A stretch of 64,000 bases of DNA from Poteriospumella lacustris (lineage: Eukaryota > Sar > Chrysophyceae > Chromulinales > Dinobryaceae). Both the position numbers and the translations under genes were made by a program. The notes under the pieces are model-generated. The model saw only the letters and a list, made by a program, of their open reading frames with translations, did not search any database and had not been told where the DNA came from. This document shows, piece after piece, positions 34,238-45,582 of this stretch (positions are counted from its first letter, which is position 1; the number at the start of each line of letters is the position of its first letter). The stretch is taken from assembly GCA_008000375.1 (NCBI GenBank), contig SMOI01000057.1:6115-70114 (forward strand). The letters run 5' to 3'.

Positions 34238-35782
34238 ATGTTGAAACCCGATGTTTCAGCGTCAGATATTGCGAATCAGTACCCAGAAATATACGACGTA
34301 TTCGCACAAGTATGCGGCCCAGGAAGCTACCTGCCCAACTCAAGACTTCAGCAACTTTTAGAAGCTTCTGTTTTGGACGAATTGGTTATCGAGTTCAAAT
34401 GTGAGTTGGTGCAATCGCTAGCTTTCGTCGACACGTTCAGAAAAGTCGATGAAGGCAGTGAGACTTTGATCGTTGACCCCAATTTACAAAGAATGCTCTC
34501 CACCATGGCAGCTTACTCTGAAAAGTCACTGACATACGCCAAGGTGAATATTCCTGAATCAAATTTATATCTTGCGAATGCTGTCAGTCCTGAGCATGGT
34601 TTATTCGCGATTAATGGGCCCCGCAAACCTGCCTGCATGGTTGGCACAGAAGCGAAAGGTTTAGAAGCATCTGTACGACAGTGCTACCCACAGCTGATTA
34701 CGGTTTGTGGAAACAGCTGTCTCGAGTTCAATCGAATCGGGTTGCCGTATGAGGATTGTGTTGTGCCGGGGATTGTGATGGCCGGAGCAAGTTGCCAGTT
34801 TCTGGCGATGTATTTGCTGAGAGACTCTTTTCCTGTTTTGGTGGCATTAAGTCCACTACTGAGTCCGTTTGGAACATGGGACGAACAGAAAGAAGTTGCC
34901 AAATGGTGTTTGAGACTGATAGCGTTCGCTCGGCAAACCGCTGAGAAGGCGCTGCAATGCCAATTTACTCGAACTCCAAAGCAAATGGAAGTGCGTTTGA
35001 ACCTGCGTGGATACTTTGCGAAGCCCATTCGCAATGGTTTCAAGTTCCGGATAGAAGAAACCTTCGAGAGTGGCGAACGAATAATCTATTCGGACAAGAG
35101 CATTCGTTTGAATGAGATCATGAGGATGTACGAACAATTGCGAGTATCTGGCATGCGCAATGACATCGACATGGGCAAATTGTTGCTATTTCCGGGAGGT
35201 GTTGTGTCCGTTCCCGGTAAAGATGTTCGAGAAACCGAACAATTACGAAGGTTGCTGGTGAAGGAGTGTTACGACAATGAGTTCCGCAGCATGGATCTGA
35301 ATTTTTGCCCCTTGATTCTGTTCCCTCGCCTATCTCGCGACGATGGATGGACGAACGACAAGCCGGCTCAAGGCCTTCAGCAGCAGCAACGATATTTGGA
35401 GCAGCTGGAGCTCGCTATAGCCGCTTTGAACACAGCGAAAATCGCACATCTCGATTTGCGTCCAGCCAATATTTTGTGGAGAGTGGTCCAAAACGACGAT
35501 GCTCACTCGGTCGAACTGCGCTTGATCGATTTCGAAGATGCAGTGCCATTTGGTCAGGTCATTCCACCGGAGTTTGTTCAAGTTATTGTCTTCAAAGCCG
35601 ATCGTCGCTATCCATTCAAAAGCGGCGATGAACAGAGACGTCAAATCGCCCGTGACTTGCACAACAAGTTCTTTTTGGAGGCGATTAGACAATGGACATG
35701 TAGCGAAGAAAATAATTTCACCGCGTTCATGAACGAAGGAGGGAAAGGGTCGGAAATTCTGCACTCTTTGCTTGCTCCGTAA
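34238..35782 (+). CDS. Crinkler-like protein with C-terminal kinase-like domain (possible nuclease motif)
   Basis: A 514-residue ORF from the ATG at 34238. The frame is open to 34136 but without ATG, and a pyrimidine-rich AG at 34202 suggests a missing 5' exon. The C-terminal third has protein-kinase-like motifs: catalytic loop AHLDLRPANILW (Asp406, Asn411) and the metal-binding LRLIDFEDA (Asp431, DFE in place of DFG). A Gly-rich loop and VAIK motif are not obvious. The N-terminal half contains GTEAKG (Glu138-Ala-Lys140), like the ExK of PD-(D/E)xK nuclease folds. This nuclease-plus-kinase layout occurs in Crinkler (CRN/RHS-type) proteins of oomycetes, chytrids and other eukaryotes, which may be effectors or genome-conflict proteins. 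I see no LFLAK-type header or signal peptide. Base composition is more A/T-rich than flanking genes. Assignment is tentative. Confidence 0.55.
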   Translation: MLKPDVSASDIANQYPEIYDVFAQVCGPGSYLPNSRLQQLLEASVLDELVIEFKCELVQSLAFVDTFRKVDEGSETLIVDPNLQRMLSTMAAYSEKSLTYAKVNIPESNLYLANAVSPEHGLFAINGPRKPACMVGTEAKGLEASVRQCYPQLITVCGNSCLEFNRIGLPYEDCVVPGIVMAGASCQFLAMYLLRDSFPVLVALSPLLSPFGTWDEQKEVAKWCLRLIAFARQTAEKALQCQFTRTPKQMEVRLNLRGYFAKPIRNGFKFRIEETFESGERIIYSDKSIRLNEIMRMYEQLRVSGMRNDIDMGKLLLFPGGVVSVPGKDVRETEQLRRLLVKECYDNEFRSMDLNFCPLILFPRLSRDDGWTNDKPAQGLQQQQRYLEQLELAIAALNTAKIAHLDLRPANILWRVVQNDDAHSVELRLIDFEDAVPFGQVIPPEFVQVIVFKADRRYPFKSGDEQRRQIARDLHNKFFLEAIRQWTCSEENNFTAFMNEGGKGSEILHSLLAP

Positions 35783-36251
35783 CTGCAAGGTGGAAGGGGG
35801 AAGAGAAAGAAGCGAGAGTCAAGGCCGGGCATACAATAGGTTTGCCGCTGGTTGACGTACGCAGTACACGTAGTCCATTACTCTGTGTCGCTGGGAGCGC
35901 CTCCCTGCTATCCAGGAAATTTTATATAATTCGGTCAGCAAGTATATTCGGTCGAATCTTGGTAGCATCTCTTCAGCCAATCTATATAAATAATCTCCAA
36001 TGAACAGTGAACAGGCCTCAAACTCCTTTCGATAGTCATTGTCCAGAGAGTTCCACCACGTCGACGTCACTGAATTCACTGTCCAACTTCGTGCCGGTTA
36101 TGCTACCGTGTCGATGGCTTACGGTTTTGCTGGGGCTAACTTCAACTTTAGGCTACACAACAACCTTCGATGTCGACGGAGCCGCTGCTCCATGTCACAT
36201 CGCCGGCAACGCAGGCAGCGTCGCAGCATCACAGCGGTAGTTGTCGCACAG
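35783..36251. other. Island spacer with unassigned open-frame fragments
   Basis: No supported gene. A minus-strand stretch (36079-35819) stays open for 86 codons and reads like ordinary protein (FIGDYLYRLAEEMLPRF, YLLTELYKISW), but its only early start is non-ATG and it has no continuation I can find. It may be a fragment of a decayed gene. A plus-strand frame (36100-36240) starts with a signal-peptide-like MLPCRWLTVLLGLTSTLG but stops after 47 residues. Confidence 0.3.
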
Positions 36252-36536
36252 GCCATACGCAATGAACAGCGCTCGGACTAAGGAAGGATCTCGGTGGACC
36301 AATTCAGCTTCCATCCACGCGTCCCAGAACACACGGCCCTCGGGGATATTTCCCAGAACTGTTTCCGTCGGGGGGACACGGCCACATCATCTTCGACGAT
36401 GGGTCGCTCATCATTAGCAGGGGGTTTAACTATGTCACCACAGATGGTCACAAAAGCACCTGCTGCACTTCTGAATGACCCATGAAACTGCAATTGCTTG
36501 TCACTGTCACCAATTCAAATTTGATTATTCGCGATG
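36252..36536 (-). pseudogene. Decayed partial copy of the ABCC gene 5' end
   Basis: About 285 bases align in the same orientation with 33131-33480 of the ABCC gene, covering roughly ABCC codons 31-146. Shared blocks include ATACGCAATGAACAGCGCTC (36253 / 33131), CATCCACGCGTCCCAGAAC (36311 / 33204), CATCTTCGACGATGGGTCGC (36388 / 33270) and GCACTTCTGAATGAC. The copy has an in-frame loss of four codons, several other indels that shift the frame and an in-frame stop near the start. The rest of ABCC (membrane and ATPase domains) is absent. It is therefore a truncated, non-functional duplicate. Confidence 0.88.
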
Positions 36537-36834
36537 CCGGGGATATCGTGTATGAGGGGAAATACACATGGTTCACTGCGTTTTTTCCAGCCGACGAGTG
36601 TAGACATGATGACGATGACATACGAAATCAAACCGCGTGCCACTTTTATTTATTCTTCTTCTCGCGAAATCCCATATCGTTGAGAACGCAGTCAAGGAAA
36701 GGGGGAAATCATAGCTATTCCTCATTGGAATTGAAGGGAATCTGGAGTCTGGAGCGCTCGATTTCTTGTAGGGTGATCAACAGTTAAGCTTTATTTCTCG
36801 GCGTTGTCCATCGCCTTTGTCGTGATTATAAGAT
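36537..36834. other. Spacer upstream of the GT61 gene
   Basis: Marks the right edge of the accessory island and must carry the GT61 promoter. Moderate A/T content; no gene, tandem repeat or RNA structure recognised. Confidence 0.4.
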
Positions 36835-39162
36835 ATGAGAAAGTCAACAACCAATCAGATTCTTCTCATTTTGGTGGTTATTTTGACCGCCTCTCTTGTA
36901 TTTGTCATTTTTCATTCCTCTGTGACACCGCAAGCGAAAGAATCGGGACCAAGCGATGTTGGCCATCACAGCCTTTTGCAACTCATTCGGTTACAGAATG
37001 AAACGATCAGTTTGATGGAAAAGGAGTTAGTAAAGCAAGCAAAACTCGCTGCGTCTGGGATTCAAGCCAGCGCGATGGATTTTATTCACAAGCGACAGGA
37101 AGAAAGTGCTCATGTGGTGAAGGTGATTGAGGAATCACATGTCCACCATGATACCTCCGTTGATTTCCGCAAGTGGCCTGTTTCTGATATGGAAAACGAT
37201 TGTGAAGAGCGCTTTGGTTTGTCCTTGGTGGGAAAGTGGCAGGAAAACCGTCAGGTTTGGTGTCAAGACAATAGTGCATCGAAGAACTCCCAGCCATCAG
37301 AACTGGTGTGTTATCGCTATCACCAGCATCACAAGAAAAGAGAAGGTCAAGGCCCTGACATGTTCTGTGTGGCCACTAATTTTGTGATTGACTTCAGCAA
37401 GGTATGATCGTCTGTTTGTGTTGTTCAGTTGCACATCGCATCGCTTCATCGGCACTCGCCTTGTTCATAGATTCACGGGGAATATGAAAAGGGCCATAAA
37501 CCACCTCTCGGCCAACAATACTACCATTTTGATGCTCATTCGTTGTCAGCCACTTGCTCGAAGACGTCCGAGTATCACGAGAATATGTTCATGCCACATC
37601 ATTCGCTTCAGGTATGATTTTCTCTCGGTTTTTGCTTTGTGTGTTCGACTACGTATGCTTACCGCCCGCAACGTATCGCAACATATGTATGTCCTGTAGA
37701 TGCGGTCGTTCGTTTCCGATCCTCAAATGGACGTGAGTCATCTGCAACGCGAATCCACGCCAACCTATTTACTCGCTCGGGATGAAGATTGTGAGAATTC
37801 ATTCCACAGTTCTGCTGACTTTGTACGTACTGTTGACTCTTCTATGGCCTCTCATGTGGTCTCTGTGTCTCATCGCTGGTTGCGTTGGATGATTTATGCA
37901 GATGAATATGTTCTTGGTCCACAAAGTGCTGGGCAATGAGGTTGCCGACCAACAAGTTCTGCTGTTTGACAAGCACCCGGACGGTAAGGCACCCGAATGG
38001 TATACTGCAACGGATGATGCAGTTCATTGACAAAGATTGTGGGTGTGCTTGTTTCCCCCTGCCATCCATCCCCGTAGGTCCGTACAAGGAATTGATTGAG
38101 AAGGCCTATGCACCTCGACACGGTGTCCATCGCCATCAAACGAAGTACGGAACGAAGAAAGTTGTTTTCGACAAGCTCATTTTCCATTTGGAATCGCCCG
38201 CGGGGTTGATTTTCCCCAAGGTACGTTTCCCGCTGAGAATAGATGCGGCCTCGTGCGTGTGTTGCTGTTGCTGTTGCTGTTGCTGTTGTTTTCGTCTGAT
38301 TATACGCGTGTTCGTTGTAGGTGTCGCGACCAGACCCCTTGCGCTGCTATCGTACCTCCTTGTATGAGGCATATCGACGACATGTACTGCAATCATTCAA
38401 CTTGTTGAATGTGGCTCCGCCACCTATTCCCACGGCCACGTTGATTCTTCGTCATCGCACTGCACATGTACGATGGAGAATCTCCCCCCCCCTGCGATGT
38501 ATTGTATGTATGCATTCTCTGTGGCTAACGCTTCTTGGCAATGAATAGAAAAACACGGGTCGTATTCTGGAGAACGAACAAGAGGTCGTCAATGCGTTGA
38601 AGTCCGGCAACATGATGAAAACCAACGTCGTAGATATGGCGGGCATGACGTACGGTGAGCAGCTGAAGATGGTGCGCAATAGCAATATCATTGTGGGTGT
38701 GCACGGTGCCGGTTTGATGTTTATCATGTTCGCAGCCGAGGAGGTACGTCCGGTGTTCGTATTCGTCGTTACGATTGATCGTTGACGGTGGGGGTCACTG
38801 ACAATGGCTGGTAAACGTGTGTGTGTGCACAGGCGGTCTTAGTCGAGATTCACCCTTCGTACCGGCAGGATCGTCATTTCCGTCACGCCGCACGGATGAC
38901 GGGTAAACTATACATGCCAATGCGTTCGTTGCAACGTGAAACCTGTCACGGCAGCAGTGACAACATCAAGGTCGACATCGAAGAGTTTACGAAGACCATC
39001 GATGGTGCGGTCCGTCTTGCCCGCAATTTCGACGATGGTCTCTCGGAATGTGGATTACAATGTCCGTCCTCCATTCTGGCGTTGGATAATCGGTTGGATC
39101 CCTTTTATGATGGCCATACACCCAAGGGCCGCCCCGTGAACACACAATTTCCTTGCGGATGA
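36835..39162 (+). CDS. GT61-family glycosyltransferase (DUF563/EOGT-like), type II membrane protein, 8 exons
   Basis: Predicted 575-residue Golgi/ER glycosyltransferase. Exons: 36835-37401, 37471-37611, 37700-37822, 37902-37983, 38078-38220, 38321-38467, 38549-38743, 38833-39162. Introns are 69-100 nt, each GT...AG, and all phases close. The N-terminus has a hydrophobic anchor (about residues 9-29, ILLILVVILTASLVFVIF) and then a helical stalk (about 45-100). The catalytic region shows GT61 landmarks: LLFDKHPDGPYKEL, LRCYRTSLYEAYRRH, LILRHRTAHKNTGRILENEQ, then VDMAGMTYGEQLKMVRNSN and IIVGVHGAGLMFIMF, the family's C-terminal nucleotide-sugar motif. GT61 members transfer xylose, arabinose or GlcNAc to glycans or proteins; donor and acceptor cannot be told here. 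Intron 5 contains a TGTTGC repeat at 38261-38290. It is the most intron-rich gene of the window. Confidence 0.9.
38261..38290 (+). repeat. (GTTGCT)n hexamer repeat in a GT61 intron
   Basis: About four to five GTTGCT units inside intron 5 of the GT61 gene, next to its polypyrimidine tract. Six-base period like the coding hexamers elsewhere. Confidence 0.85.
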
Positions 39163-39323
39163 ACAGCAGGAGTACACGGAGGGATACCCATAGGCTGATG
39201 GAAAAGAGATCACAATTAGGAGTAACGTATGATACCTGCGATGAATGAAATAGCTAACAAAGGGAAGGAAAACTACGACAAAACTTCAGGTCGATGCATG
39301 CATGATGAGGGGTGGCCAGCTGA

Positions 39324-40399
39324 TTATTTCTTCTCAGGAGCACCCAGCGAGGCGCCGACACGAGCGAGGTCGCGAGGACCCGACTGATTGGTGGCGTACA
39401 TGATCACATCGGCAATTTGCACGTGTGCAGGGCGAGTCACCTGTACAATCAAGGAGAACGCGAGATTTGTTGTTAGGTAGAAGGCGGCGAAGGGAGCGCA
39501 GAATGGGACATACCGCGTAGATGACGTTATCGGCGACATCATCGGGGCGAAGCGCCAAGATATCCGCGTAGACAGCCGCAGCCTTGTTGTCATCTCGCAA
39601 GCGAACATTGGAGAACTCCGTTTCACCAACCAAACCAGGAGAAATGTGAGTCACACGGATGGGGCACGCCGCCAAATCGTGACGAGCGGCATTGGTGAAG
39701 CCCAGAACAGCGAACTTGGACGCATTGTACACCGATCCGGCCGCATAAGCATGATAACCCTATAAAACGAATCAAGTGATTAGTATCGACTGTCGAATAG
39801 GCACACAGATTTTTCTGTCCTTCGGCTTTACGTACCGCGACGCTGCCCATGTTGACCAAGTGACCACGTCCACGTGCCTTCATGCCAGGCAAGAAGGCGC
39901 GGCTGAATGCAATGGTGCCAATGACATTCGTCTCCATAACTTCAACGGCATCCTTCAAATCGTTGGTCTCGACGCTGGTCACACCGCGAGCCAAACCAGC
40001 ATTGTTCACCAAAATGTCCACGTCACGGAACTCCGCGGGCAACTCCGCAGGAAGAGCTTCCACCTTGGGCAAGTCAGTCACGGACAAAGCAACAACATGG
40101 ACTTTAAGGCCAGGATATTCCGTTTGCAAAGCTGCCTTAAGCTCATTCAATCGTTGCTCACGACGACCAACCAAGACGAGCTTCGATCCTTGCTCAGCGA
40201 AACGCCAAGCACACGCCGCACCAATACCAGCGGATGCTCCAGTGATAAGAACAACTTGATCCTTCAAATCAGTAAGAGCTGACTTCGTTGGGCGGCTGAC
40301 GGGGCTGTGTTCCGAATAGGCTCTGCGACCAAAGGCTGCCAGTCCAGCCGAACCACAGAACAAACCAGTTAACACGCGCTTGGTAGGAAGACGGAACAT
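39324..40399 (-). CDS. Short-chain dehydrogenase/reductase (YdfG/YMR226c-like), 3 exons
   Basis: A 308-residue NAD(P)-dependent oxidoreductase with Rossmann fold. Exons: 40399-39836, 39759-39514, 39440-39324; introns are 76 and 73 nt (GTACGT...TATAG, GTATGT...TACAG), all in phase 0. Motifs: cofactor loop TGASAGIG (53-60), NNAG after DVDILV, catalytic Ser in VNMGSVA and the YNASK motif (Tyr199, Lys203), followed by ISPGLVGETEFS. The Arg pair in VLVGRREQRLNEL suggests NADPH preference. The sequence resembles the 3-hydroxy-acid/serine dehydrogenase branch of classical SDRs. The N-terminal 45 residues (MFRLPTKRVLTGLFCGSAG...) are basic and hydrophobic, consistent with a mitochondrial presequence or membrane anchor. 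The substrate cannot be fixed from sequence. The gene is convergent with GT61; only about 160 bases separate their stops. Confidence 0.92.
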
Positions 40400-40859
40400 A
40401 TTGTTTTAGGTGTTTGTTTTTTCAACTCAATCAGGCACAAGACAAGATATTTATGTTATCCTATGATACAGAAAGAAGGCTCTGGGTTCCGGATTTCTTG
40501 AGGATTGATCCATGATGATTCCCATGATCTTCGCCGTTCGTTCGTTCGATGATGATGGTGGCCTGCTCGTCGTCATCATCATGGAAGCGAGGCATGACTT
40601 ATACACGATGACGATGACGACAATGGATCCGCTCGTCGCTGCCGTCGGAGGACAAACATCGCCGGCACGAAAAACAAGCAGAACAACGAGAATAGCTCTC
40701 ACAATCAATTTCGTTTGGTTGGTAAAGCCAAGATCTTGGATTGACTCTTAGTTGGTGAACTTTGATGAACTGAGGGAGTTGTCAGCTTTCTCGTAGCAAG
40801 AAGAGAAATCAGCGCGTGAATCGTTGGTTATTTCGTTTGGTCACCTTATTAAAAACAAA
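40400..40859. promoter_or_regulatory. Divergent promoter region between SDR and synergin-like genes
   Basis: Carries the two outward promoters. It contains an imperfect hairpin-forming repeat (GATGATGATGG at 40548 facing CATCATCATGG at 40575). No gene seen; the small frames on both strands have no protein-like features. Confidence 0.4.
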
Positions 40860-43097
40860 ATGAGTCAAAATCCACATGTTCCTCCGAATGCGTATCCCCC
40901 AGGATATCCCCCAGCGGCCTATGCATATCCACCTCAAGCTCCTCATGGATATCCCCCAGCGGTAAGTTGCTTGTTTGTTTCCTATCAACAGAGACGTTTA
41001 CTAACCCTGGCTCACATGCAGCCTCATGGATATGGATACGGATACCCACCGAACCCCGCCTACCCTCCGGCTCCAGGGTATGGATATCCTCCAGCTATGC
41101 CAGGATACGGATATCCTCCTCAAATGCCAGCTGGAGTCGCGCCACAAGCTCCGCCACATACGACCCCTGTGGTAGCGGTCACCGCAGTTGCGCCAGCGTT
41201 CGTGCCTTTTACACCAAACCCTGAAGATGCCGCGCAGATTGAAACATGGTTTCAAGAGTTAGATAAAGATTATGATGGTTACATCGGTGGTGCGGATGTG
41301 GTGCCCTTCTTCCAACGGTCGAATGTGAACAAACCGATTTTGCGCGATCTGTGGAACTTGATCGATTACCATAAAAACGGTCGTTTGGATCGAAAGCAAT
41401 TCATTATTGCCATTCGTATGCTTGCCGTCTTGTGCAGTCCGGTGTATATGGGATCGAAGCCGACCATTGAGCTGTTCAACACGACGGTGAACAAGCCCAT
41501 CGCCTTGCCACCGCAGATGTTTCAATCGGCCACAACAACACCACCGCCACCGGCAACAGCAGCCACGAGTGTATCGACGACCGCTTTAGCCTCCACGTCA
41601 TTGGCGACGCCGATCACAGCTGCTGAGACATCGCAAGCGTCTGTGTTCCCCACGGTTGTGCAAGACGCGCCGTTGCCGCCTCTGCAAAGTGCACCGGTCC
41701 CAGCTCCAACCCCCGCACCCACGCCAACTGCTGTCATTCCGCCACACGGCCCGCCACACGGCTATTATCCTGGCTATCCTGGTCATCCTCCAGCTGCAGG
41801 TCCGTCGTATGGATATCCTCCGGTTGCAACGCCGTACGGCGGGTATCATTCGCCAGTACCGCCCCCGGCCCCAGTGCCACAGCCAGTGACCGTAACGGAT
41901 GACGAGGACGAGTTTTCCGACTTCAATGCTGCCCCATCTGCTTCTACATCCTCCACGGCGATCCAAGCACCGGTGCCACAAGCGGCTGCGAAAGCTCCGG
42001 TCACGACGGCATCGCTGCCTCCGATGGAGACCGATGGGCCGTGGGAATTCGTGTCGGCCCAACCCACACCGATTCCTTCGTCGACGCATTCTCCGATTCC
42101 TTCGTCAGCTTCTCAGAACCAGTTGCCTGTCATGCCCAACACAGCAACGACGACTGTTTCGTCATCTCATTCTGCGGCGAATATTTCGATGCAGAGCTTT
42201 GATTTCGAAGACGTTTCTCCACCGAAACCGACCCTCGCTGCTACTGCTTCTGCTACTGCTACTGCTACTGCTGTGCCAACGATGACTGCACCGGTCACAA
42301 CCACCGCTATCCCATCGTCTTCAACCGATGATGCCTTTGAATTTGATGATTTCCAACAAGCCGCGACTACGGCTGGTCCTGCGAGCCATCCACCGGTCTC
42401 GACCAGTGTACCTCCAGTGCCACCGAAGGCGGTTGAAGCGACACCTTCGTTGCCCAGTGCGAGTGCCGCTGTCCCCACCCCTGCGGCCACCATTGCGTCG
42501 TCGGCCATGTCCGCGTCCGCCAGTCGTCTGGCGGTGTTGGATGAAATCATCGAAGAAGACTTGCGCATGGCCGCGAATGAAGACTGGGACGATTTCGAGA
42601 GCGCTCCGACACAGCCACAGCCACAGCCACAGCCACAGACACAGCCACCGGTGACGGCCGCCACACAGGCAGCAGTGTCCTCCACCGATGCTCCTTCTGC
42701 GAGTGCGGTGTCCGATAATCCGTTTGATTTGATTGGCGATGACTTCGAGCCTATCCCGGTGCCGACATCATCATCCATCGCTGCTCCATCGCTGCTTCCC
42801 ACGTCAACTGCGACTGCTACCACTATTGCTGTTGCTCCATCGGTCTCGGTGATGGTGGATGATGTAGACGAAGAAGACGAAGACTTTGGCGACTTCGCGT
42901 CGCATGAGCCGAGCCCGGTGCCCTCGAAGCCGTCGAGGACCGTTGCTACTGACGACGCGACGACGACCACGACCACGGCCACGGCCACGGCCACGGCCAC
43001 GGCCACGGCGCCAACGGAGGAGGACGATCCGTTTGCGGATGCTGATTTCCACCAGGCGTCAGGCGTCGATGGTGCTCCTGTGGTACCTACGCCTGTC

Positions 43098-43128
<31 letters not shown>

Positions 43129-45582
43129 CGGTGTCGGTGGATGCCGCAGCGGCCATTGCTCCGCCATCGAACGACGGCGACGCCGCCGTCGTCGTGGAAG
43201 ATGATCCGTTCGCTGAAATCGCATTCGAAGCACCGCCGCTGGTCGCTACTGCTCAAATGCCTATCACTGACAGTGCCATCGAGGCTACCACAACTGCCAA
43301 CGCGGTCGCCCAACACGAGGAGGATCCATTCTCGGAAGCGGATTTCCAGGCGCCTGCGACGGTAGCGTCGTCGGCACCGGTCGAGTCCTCCAGTGGCACT
43401 GACACGGCGGCGATGACGATGATGAGGAAAGCACCATCGTTGGATCTGCTGGACTTGGACTTTGGCCCCGTCGTGGAGTCCGCTCCGCTGCCACCGCTGA
43501 TGATGTCGACCACCGCGACGTCGGCAACGGGAGCGACGGTGACGGCGACAGAGCTGAACACCTCGACACCGAGCGGCTCGGTCACGACGCTGCCCAGTAC
43601 CAACAAGAAAGTCGATTTGATGGATTTGTTGGACAACGTCTACGGTGCGCCCACGACGGCTATGCCACCTGTCGCAGCCAAAGCACCGACAACGGTACCC
43701 GCGCCAGTGGCCTTCCCCGCAGCAGCAGCGTCAACAGCGACATCGACGAACGCCTTCGGAGACGAGGACGACGATGACTTTGACCCGTTCGTGGCGGCGC
43801 CGTCGACGCAGCAGACGACGTCGACGGTCGACGTCAACGCGGCCTTTGGCGACGAAAACGACGACGATGATGACGACTTCGAGCCGTTTCAGTCGACGAC
43901 TACAGCACCTGCGTCTGCGTCGGCGCAGGCTGCCTCGGTTACGGTGAAATCCACCGACGTGTTGCTGTCGTCGGTCGCCGCCTCCACATCGGCGGTGACA
44001 TCGATTGCGGTGGCCGACTTTGACCCCTTCGCCACGGGCCAAGACACGGCGGCCATCGACGACGATGATTTCTTCGCCGCGGCACCGCCCAGCGCTGCTG
44101 CCAGTGTGAAGCCACCGTCGTCGACGTCGCTATCTCCCCTACCGCTGACCAACAGCAGCAGTGGAACCATTGCGAAGCCTGCGACGGGTAAGTCAAGTGC
44201 CGCCGCCCCGTCCACCGCCACCGCAGCTGCTCGTGGCACCACCGCTACGCCGGCAGCGAAGTCGCCTTCTTCGTCGTCGTCGTCATCCTCCTTCGTCTAT
44301 AAAACGGCCCTCACGACGTCCGAGTTGGAAGCGCTCGCGACGGTACTCGCGAAGAAGCATCTGTACGATGAAGCCTACGCCTGTGCCAAGCAAGCGAGTG
44401 TCTTGCGGACGATCGCCTCGTTGAGTGAGGCCAAGAACATCGCCTTGGAGGAAGACGACCTCGACACTGCCCAATCCATCAACCAAGAAACCCACGTGTG
44501 GATGAGCCAATTGGCCTCCTCGGCGATGGAACGCCATTGGCAATACATGGCACAGGACAGCAAACGACAAGGCGCGTCGTTGGATGAAACGTACGAGAAT
44601 TTGACGTTTATGGATGCGACGCTCGCGAAGAAATTCCACCAGAAGTTTTTAACGGCGATGCCCACGTCGTCCAGTGACATTCGCACGGCCGATGGGACGA
44701 AATACCTTCGCCCCCATGCGAAGATATCGTTGGAATTGACGATGAAGTATCATGTCCTGGCGAAACGCTCGGCGCGGATGGTCATGGCCATCACGTCGTC
44801 GCATCGGCAACATGTCGCGGCCTGGAAACAAGCCTTGGAGATGTGCACGAAGATGCTTCAAGAACAAGACCGGGTATGGCAGAGCGTCTTTGGCCCCAAC
44901 GCAGCGACGCCGTTAACGAAGGCCGAGCAACAGGCATTGGCCACGGCTACGGAGACACGACAGAAGTTCATTGACCCCCTCGTGGCCGTGTGTGAAACCG
45001 CGTTGTGGGTAAGTGCCACCTGTCAAGAGAGTTTGGTCCATGATGAAGAGGCACGTCGCTTATGGCGCGTCGCACAACCGTTGTTGATGGTCATCGATGA
45101 GACCTTGCACTTGAAGAACAAGGTACGTGTGTGCGTGTGTTTGTTTAGTTCTGGATGCCGCGATGGATACAAACTGTTGGCTGATTCGTGTCTCTTCATT
45201 TGCTCTTGCTGCTATGTCTTTGTATAGTACGCGCGCATGTCGTTGGAAGACTTGACCGTCGCGGCCGGTGAACTGTCCGAATGCACGGGACACGTGACGT
45301 ATTGCAATTTCACGCTGCGTCCGTTACGTGCACGGTATGTGGTCAAGAATGACACGGACCAAGAGGAGACCCCCATCACGTATTATCCCCACGTGAAACG
45401 CGATGGCGGAATAGAATATGCCTTGGTAAGCGCTTACATCCTTCCACCTTCCTCCTTCCACCTTCATCGTTCACTTACAACGCCATTTGTGTTTTTTGAT
45501 GGTATAACTGTAGCCGGTCTGGAACCTTTGGCATCGCAAGTTACAAGTGCCGCTGCCTGCCAGTGATGGACTATTCATGTAG
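40860..45582 (+). CDS. Gamma-synergin-like EH-domain protein (clathrin/AP-1 trafficking), 4 exons
   Basis: A 1,489-residue protein. Exons: 40860-40961, 41022-45122, 45228-45425, 45514-45582; introns are 60, 105 and 88 nt. The start is the first ATG (MSQNPHVPP). Residues 1-95 are Gly-Tyr-Pro-Pro repeats. An EH domain lies at about 100-185, with an EF-hand-like loop DKDYDGYIGGADVV and the NPF-pocket region ILRDLWNLIDYHKNGRL. The long disordered middle carries repeated acidic-Phe motifs of the DFxDF type (DEFSDFNAA, EFDDFQQAA, DWDDFESAP, EDFGDFASH) plus NPFDLIGDDF; such motifs bind gamma-adaptin ear domains. The C-terminal ~380 residues (VLAKKHLYDEAYACAKQA ... VTYCNFTLRPLRAR ... ALPVWNLWHRKLQVPLP) resemble the synergin-gamma C-terminal domain. 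Together these point to an AP-1/clathrin accessory protein at the trans-Golgi network. The first intron is in frame without a stop. Confidence 0.87.
42973..43009 (+). repeat. ACGGCC hexamer repeat in the synergin-like gene
   Basis: Six or so ACGGCC units encode Thr-Ala dipeptides in the disordered middle of the protein. Confidence 0.88.

Noticed and set aside
36100-36240. Short plus-strand frame beginning with a signal-peptide-like sequence in the island
   Set aside because: Only 47 residues, no splice continuation found, adjacent to pseudogene debris; likely chance.
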